Assembly (NCBI GenBank): GCA_947254705.1
Contig: CAMYCX010000001.1
Span: forward strand, 3,364-67,363
DNA length: 64,000 bases
Direction of reading: 5' to 3'
Source of the DNA: an uncultured Veillonellaceae bacterium
GTDB lineage: Bacteria > Bacillota > Negativicutes > Veillonellales > Negativicoccaceae
Shown here: positions 8,265-17,838 of the stretch, one piece after another
Layout: every line of letters begins with the position of its first letter
Position numbering within the stretch: the stretch's first letter is position 1
Notes under the pieces: generated by a model
Databases searched by the model: none
What the model saw: only the letters and a program-made list of their open reading frames with translations
What the model was told of the DNA's origin: nothing
Made by a program: the position numbers and the translations under genes

Positions 8265-8292
8265 TGTTCCGTTTTCATTCTGCTCGTATAAT
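8264..8292 (+). promoter_or_regulatory. Promoter for the dicarboxylate/amino-acid symporter
   Basis: TTGTTC, a 17-bp spacer and a perfect TATAAT (8287-8292) lie about 40 bases upstream of the symporter start and directly downstream of the GTATAC array. Confidence 0.6.
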
Positions 8293-8330
8293 GTAACTAC
8301 ATGAATGCCACTGCAAAGGAGAGAAAGAAA

Positions 8331-9569
8331 ATGAGACAAATCGGATTATCCGCCCAAATCGGGATCGGTATGCTGGCGGGGATCGTCGTCGGTTGGGCAT
8401 TGCAAGGCACGCCGGAAATCGCCACCGCCTGGCTTCAACCGCTGGGGTCACTGTTTTTACGGCTCATCAAATTAATCATCGTGCCGTTGGTACTGGCTTC
8501 ACTGGTCACCGGGGTCTGCGGTCTCGGTGATATTCGTCGGTTGGGGTCGATCGGCGGACGTACATTTATCTATTATTTTCTGACGACGGGTGTGGCGGTC
8601 ACGCTCGGGATCGTGCTTGCCAATGTATTGGATGTCGGCGCCGGCTATGTGCTCACGGCCGGTACGGCCGCGGAAGTCACCGTGAAGGAGGCCCCCGGCA
8701 TTGCCGATGTACTGCTGGGCATGATTCCGACAAATCCGATCCAGTCGCTCACGGAAGGCAATATGCTGCAAATCATCGTCTTTGCCATTCTCTTCGGCAT
8801 GGGGATCCTCGCCGTCGGCGACTCGGCACGTACCGTGGAATTATTCTTCCGCGGTGTGGCCGATGTTATGTACATGATCACCGCTTGGATTATGAGACTT
8901 GCCCCCATCGGGGTCTTCGGCCTGATTGCCCCGGTCATCGCCAACAACGGGCCGGCCGTTTTGCTGCCGCTGCTCAAACTCATTTTGATCGCGGCACTGG
9001 CCAGTGTGCTGCACCTGTTCGGCGTGTACGGCATGATCGTCCGGCTCGTGTCCCGTATCAGTCCGTTGGACTTTATTCGTAAAGCGTTCCCCGCCATGGC
9101 GGTCGCCTTTACCACGTCCAGCTCATCGGGAACACTGCCGGCCAGTATCCGTGTCGCCCAGGATAATTTCGGCGTGGATAAATCGATCGCCAGTTTCGTT
9201 TTGCCGCTCGGGGCCACGATCAATATGGACGGCACGGCCATCTATCAAGGGGTCTGCAGCATTTTCATCGCCCAAGTATTCGGTATCGATCTGACTGCCG
9301 GTCAACAGCTCATGGTCATTCTGACCGCCACTCTCGCCTCCATCGGCACCGCCGGTGTACCGGGAGCGGGCATGATTATGCTGATGATGGTACTGCAATC
9401 CACCGGGTTGCCGCTCGAGGGAATCGCACTCGTTGCCGGTGTTGATCGGATCCTTGACATGATTCGGACATGCCTGAACGTTACCGGCGATATCAGTTGC
9501 GCCGTTGTGATCAACTCGTTGGAAGGCGAAATTCACTTACCCGACAATACCGAACCTCTGGCCAAATAA
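8331..9569 (+). CDS. Dicarboxylate/amino acid:cation symporter (DAACS, GltP/DctA type)
   Basis: 412-residue membrane transporter of the elevator-type DAACS family, which takes up glutamate, aspartate or C4-dicarboxylates with H+ or Na+. The hallmark serine-rich re-entrant hairpin TSSSSGTLPASIRVA and the substrate/cation motif GATINMDGTAIYQG are present, followed by IGTAGVPGAG and a terminal DRILDMIRTCLNVTGD block, the key binding-site helices. ATG 8331 has AAAGGAGAG seven bases upstream, so the in-frame ATG at 8301 is unlikely. Aspartate versus dicarboxylate specificity is not resolved. The Arg in DMIRTCLNVTGD favours acidic substrates. Confidence 0.88.
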   Translation: MRQIGLSAQIGIGMLAGIVVGWALQGTPEIATAWLQPLGSLFLRLIKLIIVPLVLASLVTGVCGLGDIRRLGSIGGRTFIYYFLTTGVAVTLGIVLANVLDVGAGYVLTAGTAAEVTVKEAPGIADVLLGMIPTNPIQSLTEGNMLQIIVFAILFGMGILAVGDSARTVELFFRGVADVMYMITAWIMRLAPIGVFGLIAPVIANNGPAVLLPLLKLILIAALASVLHLFGVYGMIVRLVSRISPLDFIRKAFPAMAVAFTTSSSSGTLPASIRVAQDNFGVDKSIASFVLPLGATINMDGTAIYQGVCSIFIAQVFGIDLTAGQQLMVILTATLASIGTAGVPGAGMIMLMMVLQSTGLPLEGIALVAGVDRILDMIRTCLNVTGDISCAVVINSLEGEIHLPDNTEPLAK

Positions 9570-9580
9570 AGACCACCGCC

Positions 9581-9609
9581 ACGCGCGATCTCCGGATTGC
9601 GCGTTTTTT
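9581..9609 (+). terminator. Terminator after the symporter gene
   Basis: ACGCGCGAT (9581-9589) pairs with ATTGCGCGT (9596-9604), one G-T pair, and is followed by TTTTTT. Confidence 0.8.
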
Positions 9610-9672
9610 GTCCGGTTTTGCCGCCGCTACGCGACACAGTCTTGTCGTAACGATGCCCGCGAAGCCCTTATT

Positions 9673-9701
9673 TTGACAAATATCGAAAAATGTTGTAAAG
9701 T
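9673..9701 (+). promoter_or_regulatory. Promoter for the His-rich secreted protein and arsR
   Basis: Perfect TTGACA (9673-9678), 17-bp spacer and TAAAGT (9696-9701), 59 bases before the start codon. Confidence 0.65.
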
Positions 9702-9760
9702 AAAAGTGAAGATTCTCGATTCACTGCGACGGCAGTTTGTACAACAAAGAGGTGTTTATT

Positions 9761-10459
9761 ATGAAAATGAATATGTTACGCGGAGTTCTTATCGGCGCAC
9801 TGCTCGCACAAGGCGCAGTCGCCGCCGTTGAAGCACACGGCACGGATGCCGCTCATCGGGCGGAAGTCTATACCCAACAGACGAAAGCCCATATGGCCAA
9901 AGCCCATGCAACAAAAGCACATGCACATCCGGCGGTTCCTGCCGAATTGAAATCGTACCGTCATCTCGTCAAAGACTTGCGCGGCGGACAAGCCAAGGCA
10001 CCGATTTGGATCGCCGCCAGCGATGTCAAATCGTACTATCTCGCACTGAATCAAATCGTTGCGGCCTACCCGCAAGATACCCTGGACCAATACCGTGCGA
10101 CCGTTCGTGAAGTACCGACATCGTACTATGTACGTGACGTATTGATTCCCGCTCGTAAAGACGCCGGTCTTTCCGTCGACGGGTATCAGGACTATGCGTA
10201 CTCGATGACGACCTATCAAATCGAAGTCGTCCGTCAGGCACAACCGCAACCGCGTAAATCGTCGCAATACGTCAAACACGTACCGACGGAATATCGCGTT
10301 GCCAAGATCAGCCAAAAAGACTATACGGCCGATCATCAGCTGCTCGGCGAACAAACATGGAACGAATCGTTGGCCGTTGCCGCACCGGGCAGCGATGCCT
10401 ACATTTTGGCGGCCGGCGTGGACCGTTACACCTATCGGTTCCGCCCGACAGGACAATAA
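9761..10459 (+). CDS. Secreted protein of unknown function with a His/Lys/Ala-rich segment
   Basis: 232-residue protein with a clear signal peptide: MKMN, then a hydrophobic core VLIGALLAQGAVAAVEA with a likely cleavage after VEA. The mature N terminus is rich in His, Lys and Ala (KAHMAKAHATKAHAHP, about residues 36-51), which could bind transition metals. The rest contains several Tyr-rich stretches but no motif I recognise. The start ATG 9761 has AGAGGTG upstream; an earlier TTG (9737) lacks a site. It shares a message with the ArsR-type repressor 18 bases downstream, so a metal- or metalloid-related role is a reasonable guess, not a demonstrated one. Confidence 0.65.
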   Translation: MKMNMLRGVLIGALLAQGAVAAVEAHGTDAAHRAEVYTQQTKAHMAKAHATKAHAHPAVPAELKSYRHLVKDLRGGQAKAPIWIAASDVKSYYLALNQIVAAYPQDTLDQYRATVREVPTSYYVRDVLIPARKDAGLSVDGYQDYAYSMTTYQIEVVRQAQPQPRKSSQYVKHVPTEYRVAKISQKDYTADHQLLGEQTWNESLAVAAPGSDAYILAAGVDRYTYRFRPTGQ

Positions 10460-10477
10460 CAGAAAGGAAGATCCAGA

Positions 10478-10816
10478 TTGAACCCGACGTACCAGACCTA
10501 TTCTCAACTGTTCAAAGCATTGAGCGATGAAACACGATTGCGTATTATTGATATGCTTTCCTGCAGCGAGTTGTCCGCGTGTGACCTCTTGCAAAGCTTT
10601 TCGTTGTCTCAATCGACCTTGAGTTACCATATGAAAATATTGGTCGAACCAGGTCTTGTCAACGCCAGGCGTGACGGACTGTGGATGCGCTATTCCATCA
10701 ATAACGAACGATTTGCGGAAATCTTGCAATTCCTGCCGCAACTCTATCAAGTGAAAGACGAGTGCGTCTGCCGGCAAATCAAGTATTGTCGCGAAGACGA
10801 CTGCTGCGAAATGTAA
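10478..10816 (+). CDS. arsR: ArsR-family metalloregulator with Cys-rich C terminus
   Basis: 112-residue winged helix-turn-helix repressor. The N-terminal FKALSDETRLRIIDML and SLSQSTLSYHMKILVE (recognition helix) are classic ArsR features. The usual arsenic site ELCVCDL in helix 3 is here ELSACDL, keeping one Cys, with another Cys in the preceding CSELSACD. The C terminus adds five cysteines (CVC, YC, DDCC within the last 20 residues), which could form an As(III), Cd(II) or Zn(II) site. It starts at TTG 10478 with GGAAG upstream. It sits behind the secreted His-rich gene and no ArsB/ArsC/CadA pump is nearby, so the inducer is uncertain. The symbol denotes the family. Confidence 0.8.
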   Translation: MNPTYQTYSQLFKALSDETRLRIIDMLSCSELSACDLLQSFSLSQSTLSYHMKILVEPGLVNARRDGLWMRYSINNERFAEILQFLPQLYQVKDECVCRQIKYCREDDCCEM

Positions 10817-10833
10817 TCTCCGCAATCTGCTAT

Positions 10834-10874
10834 ACACCCCTGTCATGTCGGATCCGGCATGGCGGGGGTGTTTG
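10834..10874 (+). terminator. Terminator after arsR
   Basis: A 14-bp stem begins ACACCCC at 10834 and ends GGGGTGT at 10871, with two G-T pairs and a 10-base loop. The T-run that follows is weak. Confidence 0.65.
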
Positions 10875-11051
10875 CATTCCGCCGCGTCGTATGCCGACCG
10901 TACGGTATCGACAGGAATATGAAGCGCGTCTCTTGCTAATTATGCAACTGACAAATAAACGCAAGACAAGTGATTATTGAATACGATATAATATATACAT
11001 GTTATATTTGATGGCTACGGCGATCGGTCAACTCGTGAAGGAGTGATGTGT

Positions 11052-12437
11052 ATGAATTTATTATTGGCGTTACTGGTAACCGTATGGGTGGGGTATTTCA
11101 TCCTGAAACGGTACAAACCGCAGACCATCTTGTTCATCGGCGGTATGGTGCTGATGTTGGCCTCGGTGCTGCTCGGATACGGGCATATCTATTCACCGGA
11201 AAAAAGTACCGGTTTCTTATTATTTGACGTATTTGAATTTATCCGCGAAACATTGTCAAGCCGGGCGGGCAAACTCGGTCTGAACATCATGGCGGTCGCG
11301 GGCTTTGCGCGCTACATGGACCATATCGGCGCCAGCCGCGCATTGGTCAACCTGACCATTCAACCGCTGCTCAAACTGAAATCGCCGTACCTGGTGATGA
11401 GTTTCTGTTGGGCCTTGGGGATGCTGCTGGGGCTCGCCATCAACAGCGCCTCCGGTCTGGCGATGCTGCTGATGGTCACCATGTTCCCGATTTTGGTGGC
11501 ACTCGGCGTCAGCCGTCTTTCGGCGACCGCCGCTATCGCAACGACACTGTGCCTCGACTGGAGTCCGAGCGATACGGGTACGATTTTTGCGGCGGAACTT
11601 GCCGGCATCGACCCTGTCATCTACTGGCATGATTACCAAGTACCGATTGCGCTTTGCGTGTTTCCGGTGGTCGGTATTTTACATTATTTCACCCAGAAAT
11701 ACATGGATAAACGGGACGGTCATGTCGTTCGCCCGTTGGACGATCACGACAAAATCGAAGTCAATACTGAGCATGTGTCCCTCTCCAACACCCAACCGCC
11801 GCTCATTTTCTCGATTTTACCTTTAGTTCCCTTGGCGTTGATTTTGATATTCAGCCCGTTGATGATTGAATCCATTCAGATGGATATCATCAAGGCGATG
11901 CTCATCGGTACTTCCGTCGGTATGATTGCGCAATACATCCGTACCCGCAACGCCAAAGAGGTCTGTGAAGATCTCGGCGTATTCTTTGACGGTATGGGCC
12001 GACAAATGGCGCAAGTCGTTACCTTGATTGTCGCCGGTGAAACGTTTGCCAAAGGGTTGATGGTCAGCGGAACAATTGACCAGCTGATTGCCGGTACCCA
12101 TTCCGGCGGTTTCGGCGCGATCGGCCTGACGCTGACGATGACATTGATCATCGGTGTCTGCGCCGTCGTCATGGGATCGGGCAATGCGCCGTTTTTTGCC
12201 TTTGCCAATCTCGTTCCCGATATTGCCGCCAAAACCGGTATGGCGGCCGTACTCATGGTACTGCCGATGCACTTTATCGCCAGCTCGGCGCGAGCGATTT
12301 CGCCGATTACCGCCGTTATCATCGTGTCCAGCGGTATGGCGGGTATCTCCTCGTTTGACTTGGTCAAACGTACCGCGATTCCGATGATCGGCTCCTGCCT
12401 GACCGTCGTCATCATGAACTTTGTATTGTTCCTGTAA
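11052..12437 (+). CDS. dcuC: C4-dicarboxylate transporter, DcuC family
   Basis: 461-residue transporter with about 12 membrane helices. DcuC proteins exchange succinate for fumarate or malate, or export succinate, under anaerobic conditions. Family features are the N-terminal YFILKRYKPQTILFIGG, the SASGLAMLLMVTMFP block, DWSPSDTGTIFAA and the C-terminal GSGNAPFFAFANLVP and SSARAISPI segments. ATG 11052 is eight bases from AAGGAG; the GTG at 11043 overlaps that site. A TATAAT lies at about 10986-10991, with no convincing -35. It is a single-gene unit between two terminators. Succinate efflux fits a fermentative Negativicute that decarboxylates succinate or lactate; that link is inference. Confidence 0.88.
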   Translation: MNLLLALLVTVWVGYFILKRYKPQTILFIGGMVLMLASVLLGYGHIYSPEKSTGFLLFDVFEFIRETLSSRAGKLGLNIMAVAGFARYMDHIGASRALVNLTIQPLLKLKSPYLVMSFCWALGMLLGLAINSASGLAMLLMVTMFPILVALGVSRLSATAAIATTLCLDWSPSDTGTIFAAELAGIDPVIYWHDYQVPIALCVFPVVGILHYFTQKYMDKRDGHVVRPLDDHDKIEVNTEHVSLSNTQPPLIFSILPLVPLALILIFSPLMIESIQMDIIKAMLIGTSVGMIAQYIRTRNAKEVCEDLGVFFDGMGRQMAQVVTLIVAGETFAKGLMVSGTIDQLIAGTHSGGFGAIGLTLTMTLIIGVCAVVMGSGNAPFFAFANLVPDIAAKTGMAAVLMVLPMHFIASSARAISPITAVIIVSSGMAGISSFDLVKRTAIPMIGSCLTVVIMNFVLFL

Positions 12438-12480
12438 GCGACACGATCCGTTGCATATTGCCCTAACGGAAACGCGCACA

Positions 12481-12517
12481 AAAAGAAGCGTATACAATTG
12501 CTGTATACGCTTCTTTT
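12481..12517. terminator. Bidirectional terminator between dcuC and the MATE gene
   Basis: Perfect 16-bp inverted repeat AAAAGAAGCGTATACA (12481-12496) and TGTATACGCTTCTTTT (12502-12517), loop of five, with T-runs in both directions. It serves both convergent genes and marks the left edge of the lower-GC block. Confidence 0.9.
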
Positions 12518-12520
12518 AAT

Positions 12521-13870
12521 TCATTGTGCCGACAACTTTTTTTGTAACCATCTAAGTCGCATGTTATACAAAAATGCTGCAACAAACACACTTCCGATAT
12601 TTCCAAACCAATATGCATACGGCCCCCAAGGCGTCACATATTCAAGAAAAATTCCTCCGCCAATTCCTACGCCCCAATAGGTAATTAGCGCCACCCCCAA
12701 TACAAACCGAACATCTTTGTAGCCGCGCAAAGCACCTTGAATCGGTACGCCAAAAGCATCCGCTAAATTAAAGCACATCGCCAACGGGATAAACGTGGAA
12801 ATCAATGCCGCCAATCTGTCGTCTGATGTATAAATAGAAGCGACCCGGCTCATCTCATAATAACACCACACAAAAAGAAATGCCGACACCGCAACCGTAA
12901 ACAATTGTGCCAACCTTGCATACCGATATGCCTGCTGTATTTGCTTTCCGCCGAGCGAAAAACTACACAAAATCGTAGCCGCGATTCCCACTGACATCGG
13001 CAACGTATAAATTAATTCCGAAAAATTGTACGCTGCCTGATGCGCTGCAATAATACTCGTTCCAAATTGTGTAATCAGTAATCCTACCACGGTAAAAGAA
13101 CTAATTTCCAAAAAATTCGCCAACCCAATCGGTATACCAATCCGCAATTGATCTCCACACAAACGCACGTTCACCGGATCCCATCGATGAAAGACTGCAT
13201 ACTCGCTAAACGGTCGTCGAGCGAACAATATACCGCTAAATATTACACAATTAAATGCATTAGAAACCGAAATTGCCAACCCTGTACCAGCGCCCCCCAG
13301 CTCCGGGAATCCGAAACGCCCGTAAATCAAACAATAGTTTAATAAAACATTTACAACAAAACCCATGCTCATGACAACTAATGACATTTTCGTTTCACCG
13401 TGTGCATCAATAATGTTGCGAAATGTAACTGCCAAAAAAGTAGGAATGATTCCCCAACCAATGTAAAACAAAAATCTATTGGCAATTTCTTGTACCTGAG
13501 CATCCAACCCTAGTGCCTGCACAATAAACGGCAAAAGGAAAAAACAGCCGCCCATAACCAAAATGCCTATTATCCCTGCCACATATGCCGATTGCCGAAT
13601 CATTTCAGGGATACCGTCTCGTCGCCCAAACCCCAACTTCTGTCCAATCAAAGGCGTAATTCCCGCAAATATCCCTGTAGCCGGCAGGAGTATCGGTAGC
13701 CATAAATTAACTCCTACCGATACTCCTGCCAAATCATATTCACTATGTTGCCCTGCCATTGCAGTGGAACAAAAGCTGCCTGCAATCATCATTACTTGTG
13801 TTAAAAAAATGGGAAACCAAATATTCCAGAACTGAATCCACATTCCCCATTTGCTGCTCATATGCCGCAT
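12521..13870 (-). CDS. MATE-family multidrug/organic cation exporter
   Basis: 449-residue inner-membrane protein with 12 predicted helices in two homologous halves. The N-terminal IFLTQVMMIAGSFCSTAMAG and GITPLIGQKLGFGRRDG, and the second-half IAAHQAAYNFSELIYTLPMSVGIA, are typical NorM/MATE blocks. Such proteins expel cationic drugs in exchange for Na+ or H+. GAGGTTGGT precedes ATG 13870; a second ATG is three codons in. The gene is clearly AT-richer than the genes outside 12.5-19.3 kb. It ends the minus-strand run that begins at 19.25 kb, 19 bases after the PotE-like gene, so it may share the polyamine transcript. Substrate unknown. Confidence 0.88.
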   Translation of the reverse strand: MRHMSSKWGMWIQFWNIWFPIFLTQVMMIAGSFCSTAMAGQHSEYDLAGVSVGVNLWLPILLPATGIFAGITPLIGQKLGFGRRDGIPEMIRQSAYVAGIIGILVMGGCFFLLPFIVQALGLDAQVQEIANRFLFYIGWGIIPTFLAVTFRNIIDAHGETKMSLVVMSMGFVVNVLLNYCLIYGRFGFPELGGAGTGLAISVSNAFNCVIFSGILFARRPFSEYAVFHRWDPVNVRLCGDQLRIGIPIGLANFLEISSFTVVGLLITQFGTSIIAAHQAAYNFSELIYTLPMSVGIAATILCSFSLGGKQIQQAYRYARLAQLFTVAVSAFLFVWCYYEMSRVASIYTSDDRLAALISTFIPLAMCFNLADAFGVPIQGALRGYKDVRFVLGVALITYWGVGIGGGIFLEYVTPWGPYAYWFGNIGSVFVAAFLYNMRLRWLQKKLSAQ

Positions 13871-13889
13871 ACCAACCTCATATTCGACC

Positions 13890-15212
13890 TCAATCTATTA
13901 CATGTCGCCGCAACCGATTTTTATCTACTGTTTTCAAATATAACATATATCCCAAGAAAAGCAGAAAAAATGCATCAAAAAGCGGTCGCAATCCTGCTGC
14001 ATACACCGCATAGCAAGAATATAAGATTCCAAGCATCGTAAACACAGTCATTCTGTGTCTAGCAGACCATCCGACTTGCGCTTTTGCTAAAATTTTATCC
14101 AAAGACAAACAACAAATGATATACGGAAGAACATTGGTAATTACCGCTAAATCAACAATTCGTTCAAATTGAGCAAACAAATTGGTATCTATTGTCATGA
14201 GTGCAAATCCCGATTGTATTGTCAATAAAATGATCATGCCCCAAACCGGTACACCATAGCGATTAAGTTTAGCAAAAACACGCGGATATGCTCCGGATTC
14301 ACCGCATCCTTTGAACACCTGTGACATCGTAAATTGCCAACACAAAAGCGCTCCACAACAAGAAACGACCATCATTGTCATGATCACACGACCGATTCTA
14401 CCATTAAACATCGACGAAAAAGCCAATCCGAACGGTGCATTTGAAGTCAATAACTCAGCATTCGGAACAATTCCGGCCATAATATTTGTAGATAGAATAT
14501 AAATCATAGCCACAAATAAAGTCCCCATAAATGTAGCCCTTGGCACATCTCTCTGAGGATTTTCAATGGACTCCATATTCGCTGCCGCTGATTCAAATCC
14601 CAAAAAGGTCCACAGTGTCAATACAATTGACTCGCTGGCTGCTTCAAAAACCGGTAACCGATTAGGATTCCATGCTTGGACATACAGATCAAAATCGAAC
14701 CAGCACCAACCGACAACACTCATAAAAGCAACCGGTAAAATTGCTCCCCATACCGTTACGGAACTGATTTTTCCTGTCCATCCGCTTCCAGCAAAATTAG
14801 CCATTCCGGCAATCCACAATAACGCGATCGTAGCAAATGCACCTTGCAATGGCGAAAAATTCCACTGCATCAACGTCTCAATATATCCTACTGCCGAAAT
14901 AGCGATTGCCACAATACCGACAACTAATGAAATCGAGTAAGAAAAGTTTGTTAAATAATATCCTGCCAGTCCGAAACGATACGCCGCATATCCTCCCATG
15001 CCACCGCGGTGTCTGGAATACATCCCGCACTGCGCAAAAACATGCGCCAAACATAATGCTCCCAGTGCAGTTACCAACCATGACAAAATAGAGATTGTGC
15101 CTACTTGCGCCAACTTTGTCGGTAACATAATAATCCCTGCTCCCAACATATTCGCCGCGGTCAACATCGTTAATTGCCAAACATTCATTTTTTTTGCAGG
15201 TTTCCCAGTCAT
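13890..15212 (-). CDS. potE: PotE/CadB-type amino acid-polyamine antiporter
   Basis: 440-residue APC-superfamily transporter. It follows the E. coli putrescine-ornithine antiporter PotE closely as I remember it: TMLTAANMLGAGIIMLP at the N terminus, GTISILSWLVTALG, GGMGGYAAYRFG, then SSVTVWGAILPV, the repeat-2 NPQRDVPRATFMGTLF, and SCCGALLCWQFTMSQVFK. Length is also the same. PotE and CadB exchange external ornithine or lysine for the internal decarboxylation product (putrescine or cadaverine). The neighbouring PLP decarboxylase supports the same role here. Whether it carries L- or D-amino acids, and ornithine or lysine, cannot be read. The gene lies in the lower-GC block. Confidence 0.85.
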   Translation of the reverse strand: MTGKPAKKMNVWQLTMLTAANMLGAGIIMLPTKLAQVGTISILSWLVTALGALCLAHVFAQCGMYSRHRGGMGGYAAYRFGLAGYYLTNFSYSISLVVGIVAIAISAVGYIETLMQWNFSPLQGAFATIALLWIAGMANFAGSGWTGKISSVTVWGAILPVAFMSVVGWCWFDFDLYVQAWNPNRLPVFEAASESIVLTLWTFLGFESAAANMESIENPQRDVPRATFMGTLFVAMIYILSTNIMAGIVPNAELLTSNAPFGLAFSSMFNGRIGRVIMTMMVVSCCGALLCWQFTMSQVFKGCGESGAYPRVFAKLNRYGVPVWGMIILLTIQSGFALMTIDTNLFAQFERIVDLAVITNVLPYIICCLSLDKILAKAQVGWSARHRMTVFTMLGILYSCYAVYAAGLRPLFDAFFLLFLGYMLYLKTVDKNRLRRHVID

Positions 15213-15313
15213 TGTTTCCTCCCCTGTTGAGATAACCCGTTAATTATTGCAGAAAGGAAAAGAGGGACAAGGCATTTGCCTGTCCCCCACCCCTACTACA
15301 GAGAAATGCCCGA

Positions 15314-16708
15314 TCAGTACACGTCGTACTTAACCATATCCTCGTAAGTATCTTCCTTACGAATCAACTTCACTTCTCCTTCTTTCGTAATCAATACAAC
15401 TCCCGTCCGAGGACGATTGTTATATACAGTTTGGCTTTCAATCGTATATGCACCGGCGTCCAGGAATACCAGAATATCCTTCAGATTTGTTTTTTCCGGA
15501 AGCAAATATTCTTCTCCTTTAATGCCATAATGGTAATAATCTCCACCATCACAAAGCGGACCTGCCAGTTTGAAATAATGATCATGCGACTGTCCAACCT
15601 GCGATGCATTGTAAACATAGAAGAACCAACCGTAATGTTGTGCATCCGACAACACATTGTAACCGGCATCAATAAACTTCCAGTCCACATGACGTTCTAC
15701 ATTTCCGTTGACATCATAATTTGTTTTTCTCTTGTCTAAACATACTTCTGTCAACATCACCGCAGCAGAGCCGACAACTTTACGACCCGGTTCGAGACAA
15801 ATTTCGATATCTTCACGCCATTTCTTTACTTCGGAAATGATTGCATCCGCAAAGTCTTGCGCAGTAATTCCCGGATACATATTGTCTTCCAAGGGATTTC
15901 CGTTTTCTTCATCATATTTATACGGAGTAGGAATACCGCCGCCGACATTGATCAGCTCAAACTTATAATCCAATACTTTTTCCAAACGCATGGATTCTTC
16001 TACTAAAACCCGAGTTGCTTTACGGAATGGATCCGATTCCGGCACCTGATCCCCTACATGCATATGTAAACCTTTTAATTTTACATAAGGCATTTCCAAA
16101 ATCCGCTTGCAAACACCTTCTGCCTGTTCCAAATCAATCCCTGATTTAGCATGATACGCTGTCACCAGACCGGCATGCGTAGCGGAAGGCACGTTCGGTT
16201 CCACACGAACACATACGTTCGCGGTCTTTTTCAAGCGGCGCGAAATTTCATCGATCACGTCCAACTCATGTATACTGTCAACATTAATAAGATACAGCTC
16301 GTTGTCAATTGCAAATTCCAAATCTTCTGGTTTTTTAACCACACCGTTGAAAACAATTTGATCGCCTTTGAAACCGATTTCCAAGCATTTTCTTACTTCA
16401 TATAACGAGTTGGCTTCTGCGCATACGCCTGTTTTTTTGATGCTGCGCAAAATTTCCATTACCGAACAAGCTTTTGACGCATAGAAAATCTTTGTATTCG
16501 GATACGATGCAAATGCATCCTTGATTTCCTGTAAATTCCGGTCAATTTCTTTTTCCGAATACACATACAGCGGCGTTCCGTATTGACGAGCGATGGCTTC
16601 CAAATCCGCTCCGTCAAAAAACAGCTTACCATCTTTTTCGGTAAAACGACGATCGTTATTTACCAAATCCTTACGCAATCCGTTAAAACGTTCCAAAATT
16701 TGATCCAT
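15314..16708 (-). CDS. dokD: Fold-III PLP decarboxylase, probable D-ornithine/D-lysine decarboxylase
   Basis: 464-residue alanine-racemase-fold decarboxylase. The PLP lysine is Lys79 ([10 protein letters not shown]). [23 protein letters not shown] and [10 protein letters not shown] are the phosphate- and substrate-binding blocks. The C-terminal [13 protein letters not shown] carries the active-site Cys, and the conserved Tyr is in [11 protein letters not shown]. The overall pattern, length and ending (EDMVKYDVY) match my memory of the Salmonella enzyme DokD (STM2360), shown to prefer D-ornithine and D-lysine, better than diaminopimelate or L-ornithine decarboxylases. It is sandwiched between a PotE-like antiporter and a racemase, which fits. 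The alternative is an L-ornithine or diaminopimelate decarboxylase; the symbol is provisional. Confidence 0.7.
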   Translation of the reverse strand: MDQILERFNGLRKDLVNNDRRFTEKDGKLFFDGADLEAIARQYGTPLYVYSEKEIDRNLQEIKDAFASYPNTKIFYASKACSVMEILRSIKKTGVCAEANSLYEVRKCLEIGFKGDQIVFNGVVKKPEDLEFAIDNELYLINVDSIHELDVIDEISRRLKKTANVCVRVEPNVPSATHAGLVTAYHAKSGIDLEQAEGVCKRILEMPYVKLKGLHMHVGDQVPESDPFRKATRVLVEESMRLEKVLDYKFELINVGGGIPTPYKYDEENGNPLEDNMYPGITAQDFADAIISEVKKWREDIEICLEPGRKVVGSAAVMLTEVCLDKRKTNYDVNGNVERHVDWKFIDAGYNVLSDAQHYGWFFYVYNASQVGQSHDHYFKLAGPLCDGGDYYHYGIKGEEYLLPEKTNLKDILVFLDAGAYTIESQTVYNNRPRTGVVLITKEGEVKLIRKEDTYEDMVKYDVY

Positions 16709-16725
16709 TATTCCCGCCTCCTTAA

Positions 16726-17838
16726 TTAGTCTTTTGAAATAAATTTTTTAACCACACCGTTAGTCTGACATGCTGCAAGCAATCCGGTATAGTCAAGCTC
16801 AAACTCAATGTAATCTCCCAACGCATACGAGTGATCACAATCTTCGATATCTACAATGGTGTGATCACTGGTTTGGCCAAGCACACTGATCTGATCATCA
16901 CAGGGCGTACAGTTTTCAACCGGTACATCTTGACGCCCAAATGCCAATAACGCACGTTTGCGAGTTCCTCGATCCTCAAACTCTTTCTTTTGCAAAAATG
17001 CATCTACTCCCAATTCCCCTACAGGAACTGTCGGTTTGGCATTCAACTCAATAATCTCCGCACGTAACACATACAAATCAGAGACTGCCTTATCAATCGG
17101 CTTTTTCGAATGATGGTATTGATCCAAATATTTCATATCCACATATTCGATACCAAACTCATGCAATCCGCCAATCCGCAAATGATTCAACCCCGGATTC
17201 CAGACTCCTTTATCAATCAAATGATAGCTTGTACAGTTACCCGCAGAAAGTCGACTGATTTTTACGCCGGTTTTTTCCTGTATCCGTTGTGCCAATGCCA
17301 CAAAATCATCACTATTCTTCACTGTCGGCATAACAGTCCCGTAACAGTTATAATTTGTTCCCAAACCATACAACGTCAACGAGGGCGTCCGATCAATCAA
17401 TGTCACCAAGCGACATATTTCATCTTCTTTTTCAAACCAAACGCCTTCCCGTAAATCACCCATATCCACCATCAGCAAAATTGCATGTTTTTTGTTTTGA
17501 TGCGCCGCTTCTTCTGCCAGCGCTAAAATAACCTCCTCTTCTGAGTTCAAGCTGATGTCTGCATATTTCACTACATCCGGAATTTCACTCAAACAGGGAC
17601 TGCGTAGTAAACATGTTGTGCAGCCGATGTCCCGAATCTTTTTCAGATTATATACCCGAGATTCGGCAATGACCGAAATCCCGCCGTCATACACCGCCTT
17701 TGCCGTTTCAACACAACCATCAAAGACTTTATTGACCGCCATCACTTCCACGCCATGGGAAGCAAGCTCTTGTTTTTCTACTCTTGCATTATCTTCCAAC
17801 TTACCCAAATCGATCACTAATTGAGGCTTATACATCAT
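16726..17838 (-). CDS. PLP-dependent amino acid racemase, ornithine/lysine racemase-like
   Basis: 370-residue protein of the alanine-racemase N-terminal family, subgroup of clostridial ornithine racemase (Orr). The PLP lysine is Lys37 ([10 protein letters not shown]). [40 protein letters not shown] and the SAGNCTSYH phosphate-binding turn follow the Orr order. The family lacks the usual alanine-racemase second domain; the C-terminal part is a small beta domain. It would interconvert L- and D-ornithine or lysine and so feed the adjacent decarboxylase 17 bases downstream. The start overlaps the stop of the upstream permease by 4 bases (ATGA). Substrate inferred from neighbours. Confidence 0.72.
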   Translation of the reverse strand: MMYKPQLVIDLGKLEDNARVEKQELASHGVEVMAVNKVFDGCVETAKAVYDGGISVIAESRVYNLKKIRDIGCTTCLLRSPCLSEIPDVVKYADISLNSEEEVILALAEEAAHQNKKHAILLMVDMGDLREGVWFEKEDEICRLVTLIDRTPSLTLYGLGTNYNCYGTVMPTVKNSDDFVALAQRIQEKTGVKISRLSAGNCTSYHLIDKGVWNPGLNHLRIGGLHEFGIEYVDMKYLDQYHHSKKPIDKAVSDLYVLRAEIIELNAKPTVPVGELGVDAFLQKKEFEDRGTRKRALLAFGRQDVPVENCTPCDDQISVLGQTSDHTIVDIEDCDHSYALGDYIEFELDYTGLLAACQTNGVVKKFISKD

